The position numbers were made by a program, and so were the translations under genes. The notes under the pieces are model-generated. The model searched no databases and was not told the DNA's origin. It saw only the letters and a list, made by a program, of their open reading frames with translations. Shown here piece by piece: positions 9,262-17,775 of a DNA stretch of 36,517 bases. Source of the DNA: Terriglobales bacterium (GTDB lineage: Bacteria > Acidobacteriota > Terriglobia > Terriglobales > Acidobacteriaceae). The stretch lies in NCBI GenBank assembly GCA_025927695.1, contig JAICLA010000003.1, positions 1-36,517 on the forward strand, in the 5' to 3' direction. Each line of letters starts with the position of its first letter. The first letter of the stretch is position 1.

Positions 9262-10137
9262 TTATCGCGTGAACAGTTTCGGTTTGAGACTTTTGACCCC
9301 GACTGCGCTGAGATCGATCTGTTGCAGGCTGCGATCACGGCCGAAGTACAGCGTTTTGCCGTCCCGTGAAGGGACGGGATTGTATTCGAATGAAGCGGTA
9401 TTGACCTTCTTACCCAGATTGATAGGCGTCTGCCAGTTCCTTTTCCTCCAAAAAGACACGTAAAGGTCGGCTTGCCCTTCGCCGCCACTTCGCTGCGAAT
9501 AGAAGAGGAGCGTCTTCCCATCGGGAGAGATGAAAGGGCTGGTATCAGAGGCTCCGGAATTTATTGCCGCCGAAAGTTTTGAGGGAGATTGGTATTCGCC
9601 ATTCACGTATTTCGAAACATAGATATTGTTGATTTTGCCAGGTGCTTCGCGATCACTGAAGAAATACATGGTGCCGTCGCGTGTGATGACTGGCGTGCCC
9701 TCTTTGAAGTCTGAGTTCACACTGGCGACATGTTTCGGTTCGCCCCATGTCTGACCAATGCGTTCTGTATACCAGATATCCATGTTTGGTTTTGCGTCAG
9801 CGGCTGCGCCCGGCACGGTGCGGGTTGAGATAAAGAAGATGCGTTTGCCGTCGGGCGAGACGAATGGATCGAGGTCTGACCACGTTTCTCCGCTGAACTC
9901 CACAGGCTTGGCTGTTTGCCACTTGCCGTCGCGAAAGTCTGACCGGAAGACATGCGTCGCCTTTGCACCTTGTTCGCGGCGCGAGAAATAGGCCTCTTTG
10001 CCGTCGGGCGAAAATGTAATGCCGAATTCGTGGCCGGTGGAGATCACACCTTCGGCGAAGGCAGTTGCGAAGTCCTGGGCGCTTGCCAATGGCGCGACTA
10101 CTAAGAGGAAAAGAAAAAGTTTAGTAATAGCATTCAT
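9262..10137 (-). CDS. Secreted PD40/WD40-like beta-propeller (TolB-like) protein
   Basis: Signal peptide then repeated FSPDGKEAYFSRR, VSPDGKRIFFIS, ITRDGTMYFFSD, ISPDGKTLLFYS, PSRDGKTLYFG. Confidence 0.88.
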   Translation of the reverse strand: MNAITKLFLFLLVVAPLASAQDFATAFAEGVISTGHEFGITFSPDGKEAYFSRREQGAKATHVFRSDFRDGKWQTAKPVEFSGETWSDLDPFVSPDGKRIFFISTRTVPGAAADAKPNMDIWYTERIGQTWGEPKHVASVNSDFKEGTPVITRDGTMYFFSDREAPGKINNIYVSKYVNGEYQSPSKLSAAINSGASDTSPFISPDGKTLLFYSQRSGGEGQADLYVSFWRKRNWQTPINLGKKVNTASFEYNPVPSRDGKTLYFGRDRSLQQIDLSAVGVKSLKPKLFTR

Positions 10138-11479
10138 TCAGAACTTCGATAACGTGTTTGACGGGAAGATTCAAACCATTTTTTTCCATGCCAGCGCGTA
10201 GTTGCAGCATGCATCCGACATTTGCAGTCACTACGGTGCTGATAGACGCCGCGACCTGGGAAACGTCATCCATCTTGGCGTCAAGGATCTTCATTGATAG
10301 TTCGTTCTGCGCGACGTTGTAAGTGCCGGCGCTTCCACAGCATTGGTCCCAGTGAGGAAGCTCTATGATCTCTGCGCCGACAGCTCGCAGCAATTCGCGC
10401 GGGGCAGAGCGCACTTTCTGCGCATGCGCCAAATGGCACGGATCTTGATAGGTGACCTTCTCTGCAATCTTCTGTTTGGGTTCGCGCAGGCCTAGCGCAG
10501 CGAGGAATTCCGTTACATCTTTCATCTTCGAGACGAATTCGCGTGCGCGATCGGCGTATTCGGGGTCGTCGGCTAGCAGATCATCGTATTCTTTCAGGGT
10601 GGAACCGCATCCGGCCGCGTTAGTGATGATGGCGTCATATTTGTGCGCACCGTCGAGGAATGTATCGATATTCTTGCGCGCTAGTTTGCGAGCATCGTCG
10701 CGATAGCCAGAGTGGGAATGCAACGCGCCGCAGCAACGCTGGCGCGGAGTGACGTAGACTTCGACGCCGTTCATGGACAGCAAGCGAACAGTGGCATAGT
10801 TCAGGCGCGAGAAGGCGACGTTGGCGATGCATCCGGCGTGAAAAGCGACGCGCGCGCGCGTTTCGCCGACCGCCGGAATCAGCATGCCGATCTCCTCGAA
10901 GAAGAAATCGTGATCGATCTCAGGTGACAGGCGCTCGAGTTCTTCCATGCCGAAGAGGCGCAGCACGCCTGACTTTCGCACCAGACTTTGCAGCGGCGAT
11001 TGCTGATAGAAACGCATCATTCTCGCGGCTTGCGCGAGGCGGTGAAAATCTTTCAGCAGCTTTTCATAAAACACCCAGCGGACTATGCGCTCCATCACCG
11101 GACGCTTGTAGTGGGTTTCGATCTGAGCGCGGGCGCGTTCTACGATCTTGCCGTAGTGCACGCCCGACGGACATGCAGTTTCGCAGGCTACACATCCGAG
11201 ACAACGATCGATGTGTGTAACAAAAGAATCGCCAATAGGCAAGCGGCCTTCGTCCACTTGTAGGACTTGATAGATGCGTCCGCGGGGAGAATCCATCTCA
11301 ACGCCGAGCGCGCGGTAGGTGGGGCAATGATTCAGACACAATCCGCAATGGATGCAGGTGGAATAGAGTTCCCACGTGGGCCTATCGTGCGCGGAAAAAT
11401 TTGATACAGCGCACGACGGCTCATGCGGCAGGGCGTCTGACCCGCCTTCGTGCTTCGCGATCTGTACGAGGTCAGACAT
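10121..11479 (-). CDS. glcF: Glycolate oxidase iron-sulfur subunit
   Basis: CIHCGLCLNHCPTYR, CLGCVACETACPSGVHYG, and CCG motifs (RCCGALH, QCCGSAGTYN). Confidence 0.92.
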   Translation of the reverse strand: MSDLVQIAKHEGGSDALPHEPSCAVSNFSAHDRPTWELYSTCIHCGLCLNHCPTYRALGVEMDSPRGRIYQVLQVDEGRLPIGDSFVTHIDRCLGCVACETACPSGVHYGKIVERARAQIETHYKRPVMERIVRWVFYEKLLKDFHRLAQAARMMRFYQQSPLQSLVRKSGVLRLFGMEELERLSPEIDHDFFFEEIGMLIPAVGETRARVAFHAGCIANVAFSRLNYATVRLLSMNGVEVYVTPRQRCCGALHSHSGYRDDARKLARKNIDTFLDGAHKYDAIITNAAGCGSTLKEYDDLLADDPEYADRAREFVSKMKDVTEFLAALGLREPKQKIAEKVTYQDPCHLAHAQKVRSAPRELLRAVGAEIIELPHWDQCCGSAGTYNVAQNELSMKILDAKMDDVSQVAASISTVVTANVGCMLQLRAGMEKNGLNLPVKHVIEVLNECYY

Positions 11480-11481
11480 GG

Positions 11482-12939
11482 TTAGACGACGAACCTACCG
11501 CGATTCAGAATGTTCTTTGGATCCATTGCAGCACGAACTTCGCGCATCAGCGCCATATCATTCGCGCTGCTTCCCCACACATCAAAGCGCTCCTTGGCCT
11601 CCAGCGGACAGCGCACTACAACGGCTGCTGAACCTTTCGGCAATCTGCTGCGCAATGACGATGCGACGTTCGCGAATTGCATAGCGTTGGGCGGATCAAC
11701 CCCGAGGGGAACAAACGCGAAAGTGAGTGAGCCAGTAGCGGCGCGTCCGATGGAAGCGCTCAACAGGTTGTGCTCCAGCGCGCTTTGCTCCGCTGCCTCA
11801 TAGGCTGCGCGCACCCCGCTGGGTGCGACTCCGGCATTCACGACCATGCAGTTGAAATGCCGAGTGCGGATTGAATCTTCGAAATTGGAAAGCCGCTGCC
11901 AAACTTTGATCTCTTCGGCGCCAGCGAGTTCCCGCGATACCGCTTCGCCTAAATCTTTCCGATAGCGATTGAGGACCGCGTCGCTCCCGCCTGCGCGCAC
12001 AACTAGAGAGTAAACTTCGGCGCGCTTCATACCTTGTTGAGGAGCGTAATGATCTGGATCCCGCACTTCTGACTTTGCAGATAGATACTCATGAGCGCGT
12101 GGTGACACCAGTTCCAGACACATAGGCGCGAGCGGCGAAGCGATGATGCGATCGCGTTGCGCGATTGCAGTGGCGAGATCGGAACAATCCAGAATGAACG
12201 TGCGAGTCTGTTTCGGCAAAGGAAACACTTTGAAATTTGCGCTGGTGATCACCGCGAGTGTTCCCATGCTGCCGATAATGAGTTTCATCAAATCATATCC
12301 GGCAACATTCTTCACCACCTTACCGCCGCCTTTGGCGGTCTTACCGTCGCCCGTGACGAAGTTGATGCCAATGCAATAATCGCGCACGCTGCCGAATCCT
12401 GAACGCATGGGTCCATGTGCGTTTGCGGCCAGGACGCCGCCGATGGTGGCGCGTTCCGGAAGCATTGGATCGAGCGGGAGGAACTGCGAATTCTTTGCGA
12501 GGATGCCTTGTACTTCCGCAATCGTCATGCCGGCCTCTACGCTGAGGGTTAGGTCTCCGGCATCGTAGTGCAAAACTTCATTCATGCGGTGTGTGCGCAA
12601 CAGGATGTCAACACGTTGTGGCGTGGCGCCAATGGATTGTTTCGTTCCGGCGCCTTGTGGAACAATGTTGTAGTCATTCTCACCGGCAAATTGCAGGATG
12701 GCAGCCACTTCTTTTTCATCTGCGGGAGAGACGACAGCCGAAGGTATTACACCATCGATCGCACAATCAGAAAGTTGATCTGCGAATGTTTTTCGTTCTT
12801 TCTGGTTTTTTCTTTTGCCTTTGCGTCGTTCAGACTTGCGGCGCTCGGGCGTTCCTCCCAAAACAAAGCTCTCCCCCACGATTCTTCCCAGTTCGCGATG
12901 CAGAGTGGTCTCTTGCTCAGTCGCCACGCCGGAAGCCAT
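11482..12939 (-). CDS. glcE: Glycolate oxidase FAD-binding subunit
   Basis: FAD_binding_4-like domain (VPQGAGTKQSIGATP, PERATIGGVLAANAHGP); position between glcD and glcF. Confidence 0.88.
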   Translation of the reverse strand: MASGVATEQETTLHRELGRIVGESFVLGGTPERRKSERRKGKRKNQKERKTFADQLSDCAIDGVIPSAVVSPADEKEVAAILQFAGENDYNIVPQGAGTKQSIGATPQRVDILLRTHRMNEVLHYDAGDLTLSVEAGMTIAEVQGILAKNSQFLPLDPMLPERATIGGVLAANAHGPMRSGFGSVRDYCIGINFVTGDGKTAKGGGKVVKNVAGYDLMKLIIGSMGTLAVITSANFKVFPLPKQTRTFILDCSDLATAIAQRDRIIASPLAPMCLELVSPRAHEYLSAKSEVRDPDHYAPQQGMKRAEVYSLVVRAGGSDAVLNRYRKDLGEAVSRELAGAEEIKVWQRLSNFEDSIRTRHFNCMVVNAGVAPSGVRAAYEAAEQSALEHNLLSASIGRAATGSLTFAFVPLGVDPPNAMQFANVASSLRSRLPKGSAAVVVRCPLEAKERFDVWGSSANDMALMREVRAAMDPKNILNRGRFVV

Positions 12940-14399
12940 TAGTCGGCTCCGTGGATTTCAGAAGTAGCATTCGGCCCACCGACGCTAGGGTGCCCCGGCG
13001 AATAAGTCTCGCGGCAACTGCGAGTGGTGGGAAAAAGTTTTTGCGGATTGAGAGTGCCCGCCGGATTGAAGACGTTGCGCAGACGCGTCATCACGTCAAT
13101 GTCGTCTTCCGAGAACATCACGGGCATGGCGGCCATCTTTTCCATGCCGACGCCGTGCTCACCGGTGATGGAGCCGCCGACGCTGACACAGTATTCGAGA
13201 ATCTCTTGTCCGGCGGCGAGGGTGCGTTTTGTCTGCTCGCGATCGCGGGTGTCGAAGAGGATGAGGGGATGCAGATTTCCGTCACCGGCGTGGAAGATGT
13301 TGCCGATCTGCAGGTCATATTTCCTGCCGATCTCACCTATCTTACGCAGCGTCTGCGGAATCTTGGTGCGCGGGATGACGCCGTCTTGCACATAATATGA
13401 TGGCGAGATGCGGCCAACCGCGCCGAAGGCATTCTTGCGGCCTGACCACAAGAGCTGCCTTTCTTTTTCATCCGCTGCGCGGCGGACTCCGCGAGCGCCG
13501 ACACGAAGACATATCTCGCGCACGGCGTCAGCGTTTTCGTCTACAGCTTCGCGGAGTCCTTCAAGTTCGATGAGCAGCACTGCGCCGGAGTCGAGCGGAT
13601 ACCCTGCGTGAGTGGCGGCCTCGACCGCACGGAGTGTCCAACCGTCCAACATTTCTAAAGCGGCGGGCGTGATGGACGCGGCGGTGATGGCTACGACGCT
13701 ATTGGCGGCATCGTCCACGGTATTAAAGACTGCGAGCAGAGTCGCAACGGCCTCCGGAAGTTTTGTGAGGCGTACCGTGATTTTCGTGGCAATGCCGAGC
13801 GTGCCTTCCGAGCCAACAAAGAAACCGGTCATGTCATATCCGCAGCTCTCGGCCGCTTTGCCGCCGAATTCGACAATGCGTCCTCCTGGCAGAACGACTT
13901 CGAGTCCGGTCACGTGATTCACAGTCACGCCATTGGCGAGCGTGTGGGGTCCGCCGGAATTTTCTGCTACGTTGCCGCCGATGGTACATGCCTTCTGACT
14001 GCTGGGGTCGGGAGCGAAGTAGTATCCGCGCGATTCGACGGCATGCGTGAGGTCAAGATTCACCACTCCCGGCTGAACCACCGCGCGCTGGCTGGGGATA
14101 TCGATCTCAAGGATCTTGTTCATGCGCGAGAAACCGATGACGATGCCGCCTTGTCTCGCGATGGCCCCACCACTCAAGCCGGTGCCTGCTCCGCGGGGCA
14201 CTATGGGAACATTTTCTTTCGTGGCGAGACGCGCGATCTGTGAAACCTGTTCGGTGGTCTGGGGGAAACACACCGCTTGCGGAGTACCGCGGTCTACGCC
14301 GCCGTCATATTCGTAAAGCATCAGGTCTTCAGGATGGTCGAGTACACCATCTTTCCCGACGATCTTCTTCAATTGCTTTACGAGCCTGTGAAACTGCAT
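12939..14399 (-). CDS. glcD: Glycolate oxidase subunit GlcD (FAD-linked oxidase)
   Basis: VPRGAGTGLSGGAIA, IGGNVAENSGGPHTLANGVT, C-terminal HAGDGNLHPLILFD and GEHGVGMEK. Start set to the internal ATG at 14399 because the longer ORF start (14447) crosses a hairpin. Confidence 0.92.
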   Translation of the reverse strand: MQFHRLVKQLKKIVGKDGVLDHPEDLMLYEYDGGVDRGTPQAVCFPQTTEQVSQIARLATKENVPIVPRGAGTGLSGGAIARQGGIVIGFSRMNKILEIDIPSQRAVVQPGVVNLDLTHAVESRGYYFAPDPSSQKACTIGGNVAENSGGPHTLANGVTVNHVTGLEVVLPGGRIVEFGGKAAESCGYDMTGFFVGSEGTLGIATKITVRLTKLPEAVATLLAVFNTVDDAANSVVAITAASITPAALEMLDGWTLRAVEAATHAGYPLDSGAVLLIELEGLREAVDENADAVREICLRVGARGVRRAADEKERQLLWSGRKNAFGAVGRISPSYYVQDGVIPRTKIPQTLRKIGEIGRKYDLQIGNIFHAGDGNLHPLILFDTRDREQTKRTLAAGQEILEYCVSVGGSITGEHGVGMEKMAAMPVMFSEDDIDVMTRLRNVFNPAGTLNPQKLFPTTRSCRETYSPGHPSVGGPNATSEIHGAD

Positions 14400-14421
14400 G
14401 GGGATGCGCAGATTGTAGCAA

Positions 14422-14441
14422 AGGCCGCTCGAAAGCGGCCT
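14422..14441 (-). terminator. Terminator-like hairpin between the Asn-rich protein gene and glcD
   Basis: Perfect 8-bp stem AGGCCGCT/AGCGGCCT with a 4-nt loop (TTCG on the minus strand); short T-run after it on the minus strand, so termination strength is uncertain. Confidence 0.45.
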
Positions 14442-14464
14442 CTGCATCGCGAAGGAATTTTCGC

Positions 14465-15907
14465 TTAGTGATTCAGGTCAATCGAATCAAGTATCAGGCT
14501 GTTGGTATTCAGCAGCAATACTTGCTGGTTGTATATTACGCGCTCAGTGTTGCTGGCGGCGGCAGGAAGCTGCTTCTCGCACGCAAGCGGCAGAGATTGC
14601 GCTTGTTTCTGGGCGGCATAAGGAAGCGTGTCGCCTTTGTGGTATGGGATCGCGTTCGGAGTGGCAGCAGGAACAGCGCTGGGTGTGCTCGCCAGGCAAC
14701 TGGTGATAACACGACGGTCACGCGCCGAGAATTCCCATCCGGTATTCGTGGGCGTGGTGGTATTGGGCACTCCGCCATAAACCGCATCCTCTTCCGCGCT
14801 GCTGGTTGCGGGAGCATTAGTAGCAGTTTGCGGATTGCCAGAAGGCGGATTGGACGAAGGTTGCGCCGGTATTGAATTGTCGGAGTCGGAAGAGCTGTTT
14901 TCTCGTCGGCGAAGAACGGGAGCATCGTCAGGCGTGTTATTGCTCGCGACCGTAGAATCCCGGCGGTTGTTCGGATAGTTATTGCCGGGATAGCTATTCC
15001 TGTTATTGGGGTAGCTGTTGTCATTCGGGTAGTTGTTGCTACCTGAATTCGGATAGTTATTGTTCGGATAAGAATTGCTATTGCTCGGATAATTGCCGTT
15101 CGAATTGGAGTTCGGGTCAGAATTCGAATCGTGGCGACGATGTAGCACAGGCGCATTAGCATCACGCGGGCCGGAGTCGTTGTAGACGCTCGGCTGTGTC
15201 TCCATCGCGCGAGCGGCGGGTGAATTAATAGGAACCACCGTCGTTTCGGCACTGGTCACAAATCGCAAAATCCCTTCTGAATCTACGCGTGCTTCTTTTT
15301 TACCAGTAGCAGCAGCGGCACCAGTTCCGGCGGCTGCGCCCGTCGCTGCACCTATTGCAGCGCCTGAACCGCCTCCCGCGATGCCACCAATGATCGCTCC
15401 GAGGATTGCGCCTCCGCCGACTTTCGTCGTGTTGCTGGCCGTGTGAGAGGCTCCGGTGATCTCTTTAGACACAACCGTGAGGCCGGCAATCTGTTGATCA
15501 GAATGAATGTTATTGAGCGTTAGAACGAGTTGGCCGGAATCTTGCAGCCGTCCTGATGGCTTCACGCTGACGACGCGGCCGCTGACCTGGTCGCCGCGCT
15601 GGAAAATGATGTTCCCGTTGTCGTCTTCGATGGAACTGACGAGCGATCCGGTGAAAGTATCGCCGGGTTGCGAGGTGGCGCTGCTCAACATCTCGTTCAC
15701 GCGGATCTGAACGTCGAGTCCTGACGGCAGATAAATCGTTTGCGGAACATTGTTCCCATTCGGCGCAGGTGTGTTCTGCACGCTCGTGTTCTGCACGGGC
15801 CGCGAGTTCACCTGCGATTGCGCGAAAGCTCCGATTGACAGCGCAAGCACAACGACATAAGCCGCAAAATACTTTTTCACCTTCACCGGTTCACCTCTAA
15901 ATAGCAC
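14465..15907 (-). CDS. Exported hypothetical protein with glycine-zipper segment and Asn/Tyr/Pro/Ser-rich low-complexity tract
   Basis: Signal-like N-terminus (KYFAAYVVVLALSIGAFAQ), GGGAILGAIIGGIAGGGSGAAIGAATGAAAG, then NYPN/SYPN-type repeats. A GTG at 15886 with GAGGTGA upstream is a possible alternative start. Confidence 0.8.
   Translation of the reverse strand: MLFRGEPVKVKKYFAAYVVVLALSIGAFAQSQVNSRPVQNTSVQNTPAPNGNNVPQTIYLPSGLDVQIRVNEMLSSATSQPGDTFTGSLVSSIEDDNGNIIFQRGDQVSGRVVSVKPSGRLQDSGQLVLTLNNIHSDQQIAGLTVVSKEITGASHTASNTTKVGGGAILGAIIGGIAGGGSGAAIGAATGAAAGTGAAAATGKKEARVDSEGILRFVTSAETTVVPINSPAARAMETQPSVYNDSGPRDANAPVLHRRHDSNSDPNSNSNGNYPSNSNSYPNNNYPNSGSNNYPNDNSYPNNRNSYPGNNYPNNRRDSTVASNNTPDDAPVLRRRENSSSDSDNSIPAQPSSNPPSGNPQTATNAPATSSAEEDAVYGGVPNTTTPTNTGWEFSARDRRVITSCLASTPSAVPAATPNAIPYHKGDTLPYAAQKQAQSLPLACEKQLPAAASNTERVIYNQQVLLLNTNSLILDSIDLNH
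14957..15140 (-). repeat. Coding low-complexity repeat tract (degenerate N-Y-P-N-N units)
   Basis: Translates to SNSDPNSNSNGNYPSNSNSYPNNNYPNSGSNNYPNDNSYPNNRNSYPGNNYPNNRR; boundaries approximate. Confidence 0.8.
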
Positions 15908-15969
15908 CTTATGGGGACTTGGTGTATTAGATGCGGACGGCTGACATTTCGGACAGTAAAGTTAGGTAA

Positions 15970-17367
15970 TCAGCGGCGCTTGTCCATGAAAACAATGTAG
16001 CTGGATGCCCACAATCTGGTAGGAAGGCTGCCGTGCGGCTGCGCAGTCACTACCAGGTTGTAATCGTCTGTCACCGCAATCTTATTCAAGACGGAATCGG
16101 CTGCAAAAGGCTGAGCTAGCGCCAAATACCGCAAAAAATCCAACACTTCCCCACTTCCTTCATAACCCGGGGCGGCGAATGAAAGTTGCGTGCTTCCATC
16201 TGAAAAATGCCAGGCCAAAGAGGCCGTGAGTTGAATGGCGGCTTCGTAGTCTTCTGGGGCTACGGTGCCGGGTGCGGGATTGTCAAAGACGATGCGCAGT
16301 TTGCGCTCGTCCTCTCGGGTGAATTCACGGACTTTGAGAGCGCCGGATTTTGCGGTCGCCTTCCAATCCACCATACGAGCCGAATCTTCCGGCAAATATT
16401 CGCGAATGCGGTAGAGATCGTGGCCGCGGCCGCGCACGTAGGCTTCAAACTCGCCGGTAACCATGGGGAGGACGTGGAAGAAATCATCAGTGGCTTCGAC
16501 CGAGGGATAGACCACCATCTCGTGCTCGAGCTTCATGCGGCGCGTCTTCAGAAGAAATGAGAAAGGAAAGCGCGTAGCCAAGCCGAAGCCGTTTTGCACG
16601 TAGCGCCCGCGACGCGGAAAAGTCAGTTCTACATCAGCATGCGCTTTGCCACGAGACGCAATGTAGGGAAAATAAACCGAGCCATGAAAGATCGCATCGC
16701 TGGCTGCTGGAATCTCTTTCCGTCGAAGTTTGAGGTCGGGCCAATTCACCCAACGTTTTTCAGGGGTTCGCTTTGGCGGAAAAGCGAACGTGCCACGCTC
16801 CCATTCCCAGCGTTTTTGTCCAGCGGCTTGCGATTTTGGGGGAACGATGCTGACTGAGAATGACGACGTCCAATGGCGATTCTGCAAAGAAAGTTTGGCG
16901 ATGACCGGCTGTTTAGCAAACACATGCTCGGGAATGGCGGCATCGATGCGCAGGCCGCGGAGCACATGAGCTGATGCGATTCCGGAGATGACGATGGCCG
17001 CCAGCATCGCGGCGAGAATGATGAACAACAAGTTGTTGCCGGAGGTGAGCGAGGCCACGCCGATCAACAAGGTGATGCTGAGATAGACCACGCCCTCTGA
17101 AGTCACGTCATAGTCGAAGGCCTCGCGCATCCCTTCCAGAGCAACGCGTTTTGCAAGATAGGGGATGGAATAGATGCCGACGAATCCGGCAGTGAGTAGC
17201 GCCACAGCGGCAGCGACGTTCATGCCAAAAATATTTCCGGATTCGCGCAGCACCGTGGAAAGCAAGGCCGCGCCAAACGCGATGACCAGACCCGCCATGG
17301 CAGTGAAGAAACGGATCCAGGCTTTGCGATCTGTCATAGCAATAGCGCGTTTGATCTGATCAAGCAT
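15970..17367 (-). CDS. DUF58 domain membrane protein
   Basis: Paired N-terminal TM helices and DUF58 signature GRGHDLYRIREYLPEDSARMVDWKATAKSGALKVREFTREDERKLRIVFDN. Confidence 0.88.
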   Translation of the reverse strand: MLDQIKRAIAMTDRKAWIRFFTAMAGLVIAFGAALLSTVLRESGNIFGMNVAAAVALLTAGFVGIYSIPYLAKRVALEGMREAFDYDVTSEGVVYLSITLLIGVASLTSGNNLLFIILAAMLAAIVISGIASAHVLRGLRIDAAIPEHVFAKQPVIAKLSLQNRHWTSSFSVSIVPPKSQAAGQKRWEWERGTFAFPPKRTPEKRWVNWPDLKLRRKEIPAASDAIFHGSVYFPYIASRGKAHADVELTFPRRGRYVQNGFGLATRFPFSFLLKTRRMKLEHEMVVYPSVEATDDFFHVLPMVTGEFEAYVRGRGHDLYRIREYLPEDSARMVDWKATAKSGALKVREFTREDERKLRIVFDNPAPGTVAPEDYEAAIQLTASLAWHFSDGSTQLSFAAPGYEGSGEVLDFLRYLALAQPFAADSVLNKIAVTDDYNLVVTAQPHGSLPTRLWASSYIVFMDKRR

Positions 17368-17424
17368 CCCATGCAGGATGTTACCCCGTGCGTCGTTTTG
17401 AAGCCATGAAAGCTGGCATGATTT

Positions 17425-17556
17425 GGCGTCCGGCCTTACGACCTATTTATGTGGGCAAGTGCAACCGCCGCTCTGCCCAGCTACTCCAACTCAAATAGAA
17501 ATCGCCTCTTTAGCTTCTTTCTTGGGGGAGAGCCTTCACTGGCTCTCCATTTTTTT
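17425..17556 (+). ncRNA. Candidate structured small RNA ending in an intrinsic terminator (unidentified)
   Basis: Nested complementary segments GGCG/CGCC (17425-28/17503-06), CTATTT/AAATAG (17443-48/17493-98), GGGCA/TGCCC (17453-57/17474-78), followed by a terminator, with no ORF upstream on this strand. Confidence 0.35.
17527..17556 (+). terminator. Intrinsic terminator without an upstream co-directional gene
   Basis: GGAGAGCC-TTCACT-GGCTCTCC (8-bp perfect stem) followed by ATTTTTTT. Confidence 0.8.
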
Positions 17557-17611
17557 GCCCGATTTTCGTTGCATTTGCGGCTATGGTTTTCCACAGTAGA
17601 ATTCTGAATCT

Positions 17612-17630
17612 TGTATCTTATTCGGATACA
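17612..17630. promoter_or_regulatory. Inverted repeat TGTATC-N7-GATACA, candidate response-regulator binding site
   Basis: 6-bp perfect dyad located about 65-85 bp upstream of the sigma-54-like promoter; lies within a larger imperfect hairpin 17577-17644. Confidence 0.4.
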
Positions 17631-17654
17631 GCACCATAAGCTGCGCTAAATACT

Positions 17655-17674
17655 AGAAAACATTATATGTTTCC
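17655..17674. promoter_or_regulatory. Inverted repeat GAAAACAT-TAT-ATGTTTCC, candidate response-regulator binding site
   Basis: 8-bp arms with one mismatch, just upstream of the -24/-12 element; end coordinates approximate to 1 nt. Confidence 0.4.
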
Positions 17675-17694
17675 ACGTAGAATAGTGGGGACTA

Positions 17695-17710
17695 TGGCAT
17701 ACCGCTTGCA
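17695..17710 (+). promoter_or_regulatory. Sigma-54 (-24/-12) promoter of the two-component operon
   Basis: TGGCATACCGCTTGCA fits TGGCAYRNNNNTTGCW exactly, with GG-N10-GC spacing; about 65 nt before the kinase ATG. Confidence 0.75.
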
Positions 17711-17775
17711 CCACCAAGTGTAGGAGAGACTGTCACCTCTCTAAAATTGTCAGTATCCTTAAAGAAGTTTGGGCG

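Noticed and set aside
9137-9463. 108-aa plus-strand ORF near the 9.07-9.26 kb spacer
   Set aside because: Mostly antisense to the PD40 gene, no domain or clear ribosome site.
10434-10449. TGGCACGGATCTTGAT, sigma-54-like sequence
   Set aside because: Lies inside glcF coding sequence, and the -12 half is TTGAT rather than TTGCW.
12591-13400. 269-aa plus-strand ORF over glcE/glcD
   Set aside because: Antisense to conserved FAD-oxidase genes, no domain signature.
14536-15252. 238-aa minus-strand ORF with Ile/Thr/Arg repeats
   Set aside because: Frame-shifted shadow of the Asn/Tyr/Pro repeat tract in the 480-aa gene.
17723-17742. GGAGAG/CTCTCT hairpin in the kinase 5' UTR
   Set aside because: Short stem (5 bp plus a G-U) too weak to claim as a regulatory element.
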